From assembly GCA_025594325.1 (NCBI GenBank), contig JANHCV010000007.1, forward strand, positions 930,001 through 994,000: 64,000 nt of DNA, in the 5' to 3' direction. Below are positions 35,140 through 43,783 of the stretch, piece after piece (positions within the stretch are counted from its first letter, which is position 1; every line of letters starts with the position of its first letter). Origin of the DNA: Blastocladiella emersonii ATCC 22665 (taxonomy: Eukaryota; Blastocladiomycota; Blastocladiomycetes; Blastocladiales; Blastocladiaceae). The position numbers and the translations under genes were made by a program. The notes beneath the pieces were generated by a model, which did no database searches, had not been told where the DNA came from, and worked only from the letters and a program-made list of their open reading frames with translations.

Positions 35140-36156
35140 GCAGCGTCTTAGCAGGCAGGAAGGCAGCGTGGCAGGTCATGGAGTGTCTGGGGTGCCAGGT
35201 CGGGGGTGCCGGGTCATGGAGGGTCTGGGGTGCCAGGTCTGGGGTGCCGGGTCATGGAGGGTCTGGGGTGCCAGGTCTGGGGTGCCGGGTCATGGAGGGT
35301 CTGGGGTGCCAGGTCTGGGGTGCCGGGTCATGGAGGGTCTGGGGTGGCCGGGTCATGGAGGGTCTGGGGTGCCAGGTCTGGGGTCACGCGGGGGGTCAGG
35401 CGGGGGGTCAGGCGGGGGGTCAGGCGGGGGGTCACGTTGGGGGTGCCAGATCAGGGCCCTGTGCCTGAGGATTTAGCGCTAACCCTGGCCCTATAAGAAC
35501 CCCCCACTCCCCCTGCCCTGAGAGCTGCTCTTTGCCACTCACCATGAAAGCCATGTCACAGATTCACTGCCTCAAGCCCTACTCTGATTGTATAGGCCAT
35601 CTTTGCAATGCGCCCAACGCTCACAGTAGGCTTCTGGTATGGGTGCATGGCCGACATTGCAGGTGGCCACTTCCCTATTCCTTTGGCTTGGGATCTGCTG
35701 AGTCATCTGTATGTGCACAGCAATGACTTGGTTATCCCCTGTCTTGGTCTGGATCATGGGCGCTGCTTGGATTAGCTACCCATACAGTGCTCTTTGATTC
35801 ATTCCTATCTCTCTCTCTCTTTGGGTGTGTTGGCGCTGTGTGGTTCGATGAGTCTTTTGGGTGTGTTGGCGCTGTGTGGTTTGATGAGTCTTTTGGGTGT
35901 GTTTGGCGCTGTGTGGTTCGATGAGTATTAGCAATGATGCCTGCTCCGTGTTGGAACTCTGATTAGTGGCTGGCCACCATGAAACGAGACCTCCAGCATG
36001 GAGCAGTCTGGGAGGCGCTTGGCCAACGCTTCCTGGACAGGGCGGAGCACCCCTTATTTCTACTTTATGTCAATGTCGTAGTGTGTCCTGTTGCTACGTC
36101 ATGCCAAGTGCGTTGAATGCGTTTGTCAATTTAAACTTTGTTGGACTACTGTAACT
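35140..36156. repeat. Gene-poor PLV segment with minisatellites
   Basis: From about 35176 to 35394 a 38-bp unit (GGTCATGGAGGGTCTGGGGT... GCCAGGTCTGGGGTGCCG) is repeated about five times, followed by four copies of an 11-bp GGGGGGTCAGG-type unit to about 35440. Open frames across it are repeat by-products. A TTAGCGCTAA palindrome (about 35473-35482) and CTATAAGAA (about 35490) follow. From 35819 to 35928 a 36-bp unit (TTTTGGGTGTGTTGGCGCTG...) is repeated three times. No gene supported. Confidence 0.7.
36136..36156 (+). promoter_or_regulatory. PLV start-site motif of the 50-residue gene
   Basis: CTTTGTTGGACTACTGTAAC, then T and ATG. Same layout as the capsid-gene motifs: a T-run plus GTTG, about seven bases, GTAAC, ATG within one base. 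Confidence 0.55.
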
Positions 36157-36309
36157 ATGCAAGGCTGTATCAAAGAGATCGTCCCCCTGCCCAAGCTGCC
36201 ATGCGATCACTATGATGCTCCCAGCTGGGTCCATGACAATGAGCTGCTGTGGGTCCAAGTTGTGTACCCGTGCTGCGGGCACAAGTACACATACCGCAGG
36301 GTAGTCTGA
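36157..36309 (+). CDS. Small Cys/His-containing PLV protein, unknown
   Basis: 50 residues starting MQGCIKEIV. Cys and His residues (PCDHYD, VHDNE, YPCCGHKYTYRR) could bind zinc; a YPCCGHK segment recalls the end of zinc ribbons, but no family is recognised. The gene would be ignored on size alone. The reason to accept it is the start-site motif at 36136-36156, shared with the capsid, ATPase and fibre genes. Confidence 0.45.
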   Translation: MQGCIKEIVPLPKLPCDHYDAPSWVHDNELLWVQVVYPCCGHKYTYRRVV

Positions 36310-36569
36310 GAGCGACCAGTAAAGGCTTCAAGGTAGCTAACCAAGTTAACTTGAAGGATCTATTCAAAGCAGACAGTGTACACAACCTTGGCACCTGGCA
36401 GGGCCGCGTCGCGGATGGCCGTGTAGTTGGCTGTCGACTGGGGGCCCGGACGGCCAGTCCAAGGGATGCTCGTGGAAGGTGCGCGGGGCGTTGATGCAGT
36501 AGAGCCAGTATTCATTGTCCTGTGTCTTACTATGCCTTTGCAGAAAGAATTTAAAGCACATGTCGTTGC

Positions 36570-36671
36570 TTACTCTACGGCGCGGAATACTTTGCTTGTG
36601 TACCCAACAATGGCCAGGTTGGCTACATGGATCAGGGCGTTGGTGGCAACAAGGAGCGTCTCGAGGATCAT
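36570..36671 (-). CDS. 33-residue hydrophobic PLV peptide, candidate gene
   Basis: It starts MILETLLVATNALIHVANLA and has one hydrophobic segment long enough to span a membrane (about residues 4-24), then a short polar end. The start follows TTGTTGTTGTACTGTAAAC directly (36672-36690), the same motif as before the structural genes, and it lies just downstream of the penton gene in the same direction. Single-pass minor membrane proteins occur in related viruses; function here unknown. Confidence 0.45.
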   Translation of the reverse strand: MILETLLVATNALIHVANLAIVGYTSKVFRAVE

Positions 36672-36702
36672 GTTTACAGTACAACAACAATTAAAGTCAA
36701 CG

Positions 36703-37446
36703 TCAGATGAACGCGAGCTCAACGTAGAAGGGTTGGCCAAGAAAGTCGACAGAGCGCAGGTTCTCGTCTACCACGTCAATGTCAACACAGTCAATCTGCT
36801 GGGCCTGTCCCTGCGCGTCAAAGCAAAAGTAGTCACCCATGTGTGGTCGATGCTCGAACCAGCTGCCAAAGGGTTGCGTGACGTGGATGCTACAAAGTAC
36901 GCCGTTGTCTTGTGGGTACGTGCTGTACATGTTGTCCGCGAGCCGGGTGCCAAGGTTGCGCGAGTAGACGTGAAGCAGGTTGATGGGCGAGATGTTGACC
37001 AGCGCCGACGCGTACTGGACCTTGCTGTAGCCATACGCTCCAACAAAGCCCATGTGGACGTTCAGCAACGCCGTCCCTGTTCCAATTGTAAAGTTGACCG
37101 TGTCATTGGCCAGGCGCATCTTCTGGGTAGTCGAGTCAACCTGGACGTCCCATGTGCCCTGCCAGAGGTACGCTGAGGGCGCGTTGTTGAGCAGGCTCTT
37201 GAGCGTGGCCGTGAACGTCTTGACTGTGTAGTTGCCATCAGGGACGGTGATGGTGCCTGGGAACGTCAGCGCGCCATGGCTCTGGGTCAGGTACACTTTG
37301 TTGGCCTTGGAGTTGACCGTGTGCCAGCTGTTGCAGAGGTACGCCGAGTTGACCTTGACGCCACGCACGGACAGGGGTCGTGGTAGGTACAGGATGCCGT
37401 TCTTGAGGTCGCGGCTGCAGATGGTCAGCGTCTTGTACTCGGACAT
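36703..37446 (-). CDS. PLV minor capsid (penton-like) protein
   Basis: 247 residues, beta-rich, no transmembrane segment. It begins MSEYKTLTICSRDLKNGILY, and has PDGNYTVKTFTATLKSLLN and a VQYASALVNISPINLLHVYSRNL segment, a layout I associate with the single jelly-roll penton proteins of PLVs and adintovirus-like elements. In virions this protein fills the five-fold vertices of a capsid built from the double jelly-roll protein. It lies in a same-strand run penton, 88-residue protein, capsid protein, ATPase. The stop TGA is followed in frame by another TGA and a TAA within five codons, so this TGA is a real end. Confidence 0.65.
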   Translation of the reverse strand: MSEYKTLTICSRDLKNGILYLPRPLSVRGVKVNSAYLCNSWHTVNSKANKVYLTQSHGALTFPGTITVPDGNYTVKTFTATLKSLLNNAPSAYLWQGTWDVQVDSTTQKMRLANDTVNFTIGTGTALLNVHMGFVGAYGYSKVQYASALVNISPINLLHVYSRNLGTRLADNMYSTYPQDNGVLCSIHVTQPFGSWFEHRPHMGDYFCFDAQGQAQQIDCVDIDVVDENLRSVDFLGQPFYVELAFI

Positions 37447-37467
37447 TTAAACAAAGACAACAATTTA
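37447..37467 (-). promoter_or_regulatory. PLV start-site motif of the penton gene
   Basis: On the minus strand AATTGTTGTCTTTGTTTAA runs directly into the ATG at 37446. Confidence 0.6.
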
Positions 37468-37731
37468 TTGTACAGCTGTCCCCGTGTCGTCAGCGTCTGC
37501 CTCAAAGATCTCGCTCGTCGGTCGGTTGTACCAGGTGTGAATGTCTTGGGCAAGGTCCGCGCCCTTGGTCACCATCTGCGCAATGGAGCTCACAGCGGGG
37601 TTGTGCGACCGCTCAAAGAACTTGGACACGGTCTTGACGCCTTTGAGGACAGTTGGCATGTGTTTGTTGACAAAGGACCCGACCTGGCCGAGCACATTGC
37701 TAAAGTTGGTCCAGAGGTTACGGAAGATCAT
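37465..37731 (-). CDS. Small PLV protein between penton and capsid genes
   Basis: 88 residues, MIFRNLWTNFSNVLGQVGSF..., with an amphipathic N-terminal helix, a basic middle (VLKGVKTVSKFFERSH) and an acidic end. Place and size recall the small virion proteins beside the capsid gene in adenovirus- and Polinton-like elements (for example membrane-active pVI-like proteins), but I see no diagnostic motif. Its end overlaps the penton promoter by a few bases. Preceded by a weak form of the start-site motif (TTTCTTTTCTTG ... GTTAAACC, ATG six bases on). Confidence 0.55.
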   Translation of the reverse strand: MIFRNLWTNFSNVLGQVGSFVNKHMPTVLKGVKTVSKFFERSHNPAVSSIAQMVTKGADLAQDIHTWYNRPTSEIFEADADDTGTAVQ

Positions 37732-37773
37732 GGCGGGGTTTAACTCTACGCAAGAAAAGAAAGGACAGGGCCG

Positions 37774-38994
37774 TTACTTGTAGATGTTGATCTCGCCGGT
37801 TGGCAGGAACTCGTAGACCACGTCGATGCCAATGAAGGCGTCCACGCGCTGGTTCGGGGCCACGCTTGAAGTCAGGATCACCTGCATGTCCATGGCCTGG
37901 CTCTTGCAAGACTTGTTGCCGCTGACCACGGTGCGACTCGACTCGAGGTCATGGCCGACAACAAAGGTACCCTCGGCCGGCGCGTTGAACTTGTCAACTG
38001 TGAGGCCAGTGCCAATGACGTGGCCATGGAAGGCATTGGTCAGCTCAACGAACGCCTCGGACGCGTAGTCGTCACAGCGGATGGGTCGCTGAGGGAAGAG
38101 TCGGCCGGCCACGCTGAACTGGTACAATGTAATGGTCTTGGCACGAAGGAACGAGTCCTTGGCATTGTCGTTGAGCACGGCATTGTTGCGGAACGACAGC
38201 AGGATGTCTTTCTGTGAGGCCGAGCGGTCCGAGATGTTGAGCGTCGAGTTGGGCACCGAGTAGTTCAGGAAGTGGTGGTTGTAGGTCGTGCCAAAGAGCT
38301 TGAGGCCCTGCTTCTTGAAGGCCGCGTCCATGACCGCGATCTGCTGGTCGTTGAGCTTGATCAGGTCCGAGACAATGCAGACGTCCTTGACTGTGTAGCC
38401 CGGGATGGCATTGTTCTTGACAATGCAGGCGTCACTGCCAGGTGCGAGGGTGAACTCGACGCGGATGCCGCCCGTGTACTTCATTGGGAGGTGCTTCTGG
38501 TTTGCCAGCAGGGCCGACTTGATGGGCAGCATGTACCGGTGCAGCCCGGACGAGACGGCGAACTTGTCCGCGCCGGACGCAAAGTAGCCCTGTGCCACGC
38601 CGAGACACGAGTCCTTGAGGTACTGGGGGACCGTCACGTCGGCCTCGATGCGCTGACGCAGGTTGTAGTACGGGAGCTCTTCGAGTAGGGCACCGGACGC
38701 GCTGTAGATGCGGACACGGTCAATGACGCTGAAGATACCATTGCAGAAAGCGACGTTGGCGTCTGTGGTCTTGGCCAAGAACTGCAGGAAAGTACAGTGC
38801 GTGTCCATCATGTCGTCGCGCGGCGGGAGCAGGACGCTGATGCTGTTGCCAGGAGCAAACTCGGGGCCGCCCTGAGCCGTGAACTGGACGGTCTGGCGCT
38901 CGGCATAGACGGACTCCTTGGGCAGGTTGAACAACATCTTGGGAGGGAGAGCCTTGGACAGGACCTGCGAGAACTGGGCGTTGGTACTGGACAT
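37774..38994 (-). CDS. PLV major capsid protein, double jelly-roll type
   Basis: 406 residues, intact. It builds the icosahedral shell as pseudo-hexameric trimers. Seen: a first beta-rich half with FSVIDRVRIYSASGALLEEL followed by YYNLRQRI, a typical jelly-roll joint, then KYTGGIRVEFTLAPGSDAC and a second beta-rich half ending VVYEFLPTGEINIY. The GG(I)R.EF.L segment between the two domains is the most characteristic stretch in PLV, virophage and adinto-like capsid proteins. It is short for the family (many are 450-600), so loops must be small. Stop TAA. The ATG at 38994 is chosen because the shared promoter motif ends at it. Confidence 0.82.
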   Translation of the reverse strand: MSSTNAQFSQVLSKALPPKMLFNLPKESVYAERQTVQFTAQGGPEFAPGNSISVLLPPRDDMMDTHCTFLQFLAKTTDANVAFCNGIFSVIDRVRIYSASGALLEELPYYNLRQRIEADVTVPQYLKDSCLGVAQGYFASGADKFAVSSGLHRYMLPIKSALLANQKHLPMKYTGGIRVEFTLAPGSDACIVKNNAIPGYTVKDVCIVSDLIKLNDQQIAVMDAAFKKQGLKLFGTTYNHHFLNYSVPNSTLNISDRSASQKDILLSFRNNAVLNDNAKDSFLRAKTITLYQFSVAGRLFPQRPIRCDDYASEAFVELTNAFHGHVIGTGLTVDKFNAPAEGTFVVGHDLESSRTVVSGNKSCKSQAMDMQVILTSSVAPNQRVDAFIGIDVVYEFLPTGEINIYK

Positions 38995-39030
38995 GGTTTA
39001 GTTTAGGACTCGGCAACAAAAAAAAGTCAA
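38995..39030 (-). promoter_or_regulatory. PLV start-site motif of the capsid gene
   Basis: Minus strand: a T-run with TTTTTTGTTG, then CCGAGTCCTAAACTAAACC and ATG. The TAAAC word is doubled here. Confidence 0.65.
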
Positions 39031-39034
39031 GAGT

Positions 39035-39832
39035 CTACTGCTTCACGATCCACTCGCTGAAGCTGTCTACAAGCCGGTACTTGGGCGGGTTCTGGTTGTT
39101 GACGCCCAGGAAGCGTCACTTCGTGTTGCCAGTACGCGTGTCAAAGAGCTGTTCAATGATGGCCTCAAACTCCTTGAGGTCGAACTGCGACCCAATCTCC
39201 TTGTGCAGCGTCTGGACCTCGGTCTTGTCATAGATTGGGTAGACGACGCTGTAGCTGCAATTGATGCGCAGAGTCTTGGGCAGGGCACACCACCGCTGGA
39301 CGCCAATGATGCAGCTGATCTTCAAGTGCCGCGAGTTGCACAGAAAGTTGGTCAGCGTTTGGTGGCTCAGCAGCTTGAGCCCAAGCACGTTGTCGATGAT
39401 CAGCAGCTGGTCCTGGAGCGCCTTCTTGCCAGACTCTTCGAATGTCTTGGTCAGGTCCTGGCGCATCTTGAGCAGGGTCGGGATGAACTGCTCGGGGTCC
39501 GTGACGATGCAGCTTGGCTTGATCTTGAGCCGGTCCGGGTCGCGCTCCTGGGGGTCCAGCACGTTGCGCTCCTTCTTGGGCGGTCGCAGGATCGGTTGAC
39601 TGGCAATGTACTCGTACTTGTCGTCGGCGTGGATCGTCGGGTTAAAGACCCAGATGTTGTCGAACTGGCCCTTGTAAAAGTGCGGGAAGCAGACCATGTT
39701 TGCAATCAGCGTCGACTTGCCCTGACCCTTGGCGCCAATGACGTTCATGGTGAACGGGTGCTTGGGGATCGGCAGCGGCTCGCCGTCGTCGTTGCGCGTA
39801 AAGCCGTTGTCAATGGCAACAATGTCATACAT
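39035..39832 (-). pseudogene. PLV packaging ATPase (A32/FtsK-HerA type) with an in-frame TGA
   Basis: The family pumps DNA into preformed capsids. Walker A is GAKGQGKST (33-41). The Walker B region is LLIIDN (143-148), with Asn where Asp is usual after the first Asp. A GVQRWCALPKTLRINCS segment fits the arginine/sensor strand of A32 ATPases. A TGA at 39116-39118 (codon 239) stops the frame, but 26 more sensible codons follow (FLGVNNQNPPKYRL ... EWIV) before a TAG at 39035. Such an end resembles the C-terminal tail of the family, so the TGA looks like an internal stop, and the protein may be made 26 residues short or by readthrough. Preceded by TTTTTTGTTG...CTTTAA directly before the ATG. Confidence 0.75.
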
Positions 39833-39857
39833 TTAAAGACTGCCAACAAAAAAGGGC
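39833..39857 (-). promoter_or_regulatory. PLV start-site motif of the ATPase gene
   Basis: Minus strand: TTTTTTGTTGGCAGTCTTTA, one A, then ATG at 39832. Same spacing as for the penton gene. Confidence 0.65.
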
Positions 39858-39858
39858 G

Positions 39859-41574
39859 TCAGTCCCAGCCGAGGTCAAGCACAATGCCGCTGCGCCTTGG
39901 GGTCTCGCGGACCTGCTTGACGGGCCGCTCAGGGATCTTCTGGTGACGCTGGATCTTGGGCGCTGTCAGCCCGCTACCCGCTGCCCGCTTGTCTGTGAAC
40001 AGCTTCGCGTCGGTCGGCTTCTTGTAGCCCAGTTGCTTGAGGATCTGTTCGAGGAGCATGTCGGTCTTCTTAGAACTACCGCCAGAATTGTTTTGCGCGG
40101 CCAGCTCCCTGATCATGGCCTCGAGGCCGCTTGTGTCGGCAGGCTGGACAATGACTTGGGGTGCAGGGATCGTGTCCAGCTTGGACCCAAGGTCTTGGAG
40201 CGTCTTGGTCATGGCCTCGTTGCTCTGGGTCTGCCCTTGGATCGCGCCCTGGACGCCGCTTGCAAGCTGGTTCATGAGCACCTGCTGGTTGCTGAGCGCC
40301 GAGGACATGCCCGTGGCAATCTCAGACACAAGCGCGCGGTTGCCAGCGTCAATCTGGCGGACAAAGTCGTTGCGTTCGGCTCGGAGCGTGTCCACAATCC
40401 CGGACGCGAGGTTGGCAAATGCGTCCATGGCCAGTCCCTGAGCGGCCGCCGACTGCTCGATGAGCGCCTGGTACGCCTGGTACTGCATGACCTGGGACCT
40501 GGCAAACTGCGAGGCAATGAGCTCGAGCGCGGCCATGACGTTCGGGTCATTGTTGTACTGGACCAGGATCTGCTGCCGCATGTCCACGTTCTGCTCGTAG
40601 TAGTTGTTCTCGTACTGGGTGATGAACTGCCGCATGTCGACGTTCTGCGTGTTCTGCTGCGTGTAGCTGTTGTACACGAACTGGTTAAACTGTTGAAAGT
40701 TCTGGACAACGTCGACCTCCATGTCGTCCGTGGTTGTCAGCGCCCGCTCGGGGTTGTAGACCTGCAAGTCCTTGGAGCCCTCGATCATGCGTGCCTTGTC
40801 CATGGCCGGGTGGACGTGACCCTCGTTGTACACGCCTTGCCGCTGTGCCACGTCCGGGCCATAGCTTGGTGGCATGACCACGAGGTCGCGGGTGCCATCG
40901 TCAAGCCTTGGGGGCGGGTCGTTGCCGCCATCATTGTCATTCTGGATCAGGTACTGGCCGGGGATCATGGCGCCGTACTCGTCAATGTCTTGACCAACAT
41001 AGTCGCCGGCCTCGACCGGGTACTGCTCGGGCATGACTGGCCGGACGGGCACGGGGAGCAAGTGGTCCGGTACAGCGTCCTCGTCAATGACGTCCAGGGC
41101 TTGCGAGATCTCTTCTGCCAGCTCGTCGCGCTCCTCTTCGCTGCTGCCCCTGTCGCTGTCCGTGGCCGACTCGGGGGCCTCTGGTCTGGGGCTTGCCGCT
41201 GGTGGAGCGACTGGGACTCGAGTGACCTTGCCCGTTGCCTGGTGCTCTTCCCACGCTTTAAGCGTGTCTTGGACGTGCTCCTGGAGGTCCTTGACCTCGT
41301 ACCCAGTGACGCCGTCCTGGTGCTTGAGGTAGAACAGCGAGTCGCCTCATTTGCGGCCAAAGTCGTTGGCATAGCTCTCGGGCGTCACCTTGTAGTCAAA
41401 GGCAAGGATGTAAGGCACCCAGACGTCGAGGAGCTCTTTGGCATTGGGGAACGTGTACTCGCGGCCGTCAATGGTTGCCTTGATCTTCTGCCCTGCAAGG
41501 CGCTTGGCCGTGATGCGCCCACCAGTTGCCTTGGTCACTCTTGCAAGTAGATCTGGTACTGTTCTTTGGCCCAT
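39859..41574 (-). pseudogene. PLV coiled-coil protein of unknown function with an in-frame TGA
   Basis: 572 codons from the ATG at 41574 (MGQRTVPDLLARVTK) to the TGA at 39859. One TGA at 41347-41349 interrupts it at codon 76; 95 open codons join this stop to the next ATG at 41061, and the composition (GDSLFYLKHQDGVTGYEVKD..., then an acidic region) continues smoothly. The middle is Gln/Asn/Tyr-rich and about residues 330-460 are long helices rich in Ala/Gln, probably coiled coil. The end is basic (QRHQKIPERPVKQVRE). A virion or scaffold role is possible because it lies in the structural run; nothing proves it. The start-site motif TTTTTGGTCCATACAGTAAC precedes the ATG by five bases. Confidence 0.55.
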
Positions 41575-41651
41575 GATGGTTACTGTATGGACCAAAAATA
41601 AAACGTCCCCATGTCGGTACCTTTTTCCCCGTGGCAGGTGCCTTTTGTCCC

Positions 41652-41903
41652 TCAGACGGTGCTATTTGCCCCCTGGTCCCGGCGCTTGGCGTTGAGTGCC
41701 TTGTAGATCCGGATCTTGACCCGCTCTGCCCGCGCTGCCTCGTCGTCAACGTGCGTGTACCAGTTGGCCTTGCGGTCGCGCTTCCGTAGCCACTTGGCCT
41801 TGTCCTCGTCACTCTTGCTGTACCAGCTGCTTGGCATGGGCATGGTCCCGGCGAGGTGCTCCCGCCACTCGTCCAGGCTCAGGTCATGGTCGCTGGAAAT
41901 CAT
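41652..41903 (-). CDS. Small charged PLV protein, unknown
   Basis: 83 residues, MISSDHDLSLDEWREHLAGT..., strongly helical and basic in its second half (KAKWLRKRDRKANWYTHVDDEAARAERVKIRIYKAL). No family recognised. Its start and that of the divergent fibre gene are only 20 bp apart, so they must share a promoter. Confidence 0.55.
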   Translation of the reverse strand: MISSDHDLSLDEWREHLAGTMPMPSSWYSKSDEDKAKWLRKRDRKANWYTHVDDEAARAERVKIRIYKALNAKRRDQGANSTV

Positions 41904-41923
41904 TCTGTTGCTTGAGTTTAAAC
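41904..41923. promoter_or_regulatory. 20-bp bidirectional PLV promoter (83-residue gene and fibre)
   Basis: The plus strand reads TCTGTTGCTTGAGTTTAAAC, then ATG of the fibre gene. The other strand runs straight into the ATG at 41903. The GTTG plus TTTAAAC elements match the other PLV start-site motifs in the fibre direction. Confidence 0.6.
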
Positions 41924-43783
41924 ATGGTCAAGAATATCTTTAACGTCTCAAGTACTGCGTCTCCAACCGTGTCTACCACGGGGGTCCCGGACGTGTCCAA
42001 GGCCTACGTTGACGCGGCCATCAGTGCCGTGTACGCCACGGTTGGCGCACCTGTTGCTGGCCCTGGCGTGGCAGTCTCAGGGACCACTGTGTCGGCCAAG
42101 GTCGACAACCAGACCCTTGGCGTGGGCGCAGCAGGGCTCTATGTCAAGTTGGTTGGCACGGCACAGCTGCTCCCGGCCAGCGTCACGGCCAACAAGGTCG
42201 CCACGATTACAGCAGGGCAGGTCACAGGCAAGCTCGTTGATGCTCAGCTGGACACTGTGTCTGCGTCCAAGGTTGTGGGCGTACTCAGTGCGTCCAACCT
42301 CCCAGCCGTTGGGACCTCGGTCCTGGCAGACGGCTCAGTGACTGATGCCAAGGTCGCGTCCGTGTCTGGGTCCAAGCTCGTGGCAGGCACAGTCGGCACG
42401 GCGGCTCTCATCGACCTGGCAGTCACAGATGCCAAGGTCGCGTCTGTGTCTGGGTCCAAGCTCGTTGCAGGGACTATTGGGACGGGAGCCCTGGCAGACG
42501 GTGCCGTATCCAACGCCAAGGTGGCAGCTGGCATCGACGGGTCCAAGCTGGCAGCGGGCACAGTCGGCTCCCTGGTCCTGGCAGACGCGGCCGTGACCAA
42601 CGCCAAGCTGGCAACTGGCATTGATGGGGGCAAGCTCAACGTCGGGTCCATTCGAACAGCCCACCTGGCAGCAGGCGCAGTCACGGACGCCAAGGTCGCA
42701 GACATGTCGGCGGTCAAGCTCACTGGGATCCTTGACCCTGCCCGCATCGCCAACGGGACCCTGACCAACGCCAAGCTGGCATCTGGCATTGACTCGGCCA
42801 AGCTTGCAGGGACCATTGACCTGGCACGACTCCCCGACGTCTCGGCCAAGGTCACGGCGGTGAGCGCAGCCTCAGTCGCTGGCACGCTCCCCCAGTCCAC
42901 CCTTGGGCTTGGCGCTGCCTTTGCCTTTGCAAATACGACGGACAGTTTGACATCAAGCACTGGAGCAGTCACCATTGCTGGTGGTCTTGGAGTTGGCAAG
43001 CAACTGACTGTGCCCAACGTCCTGGTCCGGAATGCCACAAGCGCGAACCTTGTCTTTGACTCGGCTGCCAATACATTGACGTACGTCGACTTTAAGCAGG
43101 CAGGCGTACTGCGAAGCAACCTGGCATGCACAGCGGCGGGTAACATTGAGATTGCGTCTGTGACCACAGGCGGGGTCTCCCTTGTGGCACGTGGCGGCAA
43201 TGTGGTTGTGGGCTTGGCGACGCTTGGCACAGAAAGGTTCCGCGTCAATGGCACTGGTCGCTTCACAGGGCAGCTCACCCTTGACCTCGCTCCAGTGGCA
43301 GGCACCGACGCAGCAAACAAGGCGTACGTTGACTTGCAGTCCGGCACGACCCGGTACGTCGCTCAGGCCGAGCACCACTCTACAAACGGAGTGACCACGG
43401 GCGGCAAGATCATTGGCGGCACAGCATCGACGGGCCCGGCCACCTTTGCGTTCCAGTCCACGGTGGGCGCGTTCACGTCTGTGATCAATGGATGCGTCAA
43501 ACCCCCTGTCAGTGGCTACTACCTCGTCCATGCAAAGGGCTACTACGCAAACGGCGCGCTCCCTGGAGCCCACACTGTGAACTTTGCGCTGTACAATATG
43601 ACAGACATGATTGCAGTGTCGCTTGTCACCGGGTGCCGCGCTGAAGGCAATGTCCAGTTCCTTCAGTTCTCAAGCATTGAGTACCTTGACGCGGCCAAGA
43701 GCTACTCTTTCATCTGGATCCCGTCGGTCGCAGTTGCCAACGACTGCCAGGTCATCATTCAAAGCCACTGGACCCTGCTCTAA
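41924..43783 (+). CDS. PLV fibre protein with repetitive shaft and C1q/TNF-like head
   Basis: 619 residues. After a short N-terminus come about ten imperfect repeats of the form (L)ADGAVTDAKVAS.SGSKLVAGT(V/I)G.. (about residues 100-310), a shaft pattern seen in phage tail fibres and probably a trimeric beta-structure. A second, non-repetitive shaft follows with an AANKAYVD motif typical of fibre collars (about 465). The last 140 residues (VSGYYLVHAKGYYANG... QVIIQSHWTLL) look like a C1q/TNF-type jelly-roll head, usually receptor-binding. The ATG at 41924 is chosen because GTTTAAAC precedes it directly. The stop TAA overlaps the stop TAG of the convergent integrase gene. Role inferred: host attachment. 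Confidence 0.72.
   Translation: MVKNIFNVSSTASPTVSTTGVPDVSKAYVDAAISAVYATVGAPVAGPGVAVSGTTVSAKVDNQTLGVGAAGLYVKLVGTAQLLPASVTANKVATITAGQVTGKLVDAQLDTVSASKVVGVLSASNLPAVGTSVLADGSVTDAKVASVSGSKLVAGTVGTAALIDLAVTDAKVASVSGSKLVAGTIGTGALADGAVSNAKVAAGIDGSKLAAGTVGSLVLADAAVTNAKLATGIDGGKLNVGSIRTAHLAAGAVTDAKVADMSAVKLTGILDPARIANGTLTNAKLASGIDSAKLAGTIDLARLPDVSAKVTAVSAASVAGTLPQSTLGLGAAFAFANTTDSLTSSTGAVTIAGGLGVGKQLTVPNVLVRNATSANLVFDSAANTLTYVDFKQAGVLRSNLACTAAGNIEIASVTTGGVSLVARGGNVVVGLATLGTERFRVNGTGRFTGQLTLDLAPVAGTDAANKAYVDLQSGTTRYVAQAEHHSTNGVTTGGKIIGGTASTGPATFAFQSTVGAFTSVINGCVKPPVSGYYLVHAKGYYANGALPGAHTVNFALYNMTDMIAVSLVTGCRAEGNVQFLQFSSIEYLDAAKSYSFIWIPSVAVANDCQVIIQSHWTLL

Noticed and set aside
35076-35496. Gly-rich open frames over the 38-bp repeats
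   Set aside because: All three frames stay open because of the repeat itself; no start-site motif and no non-repetitive part.
36364-36690. 108-codon minus-strand frame overlapping the small membrane peptide
   Set aside because: Cys/His/Pro-rich without pattern, no start-site motif, and it overlaps the better supported 33-residue gene in another frame.
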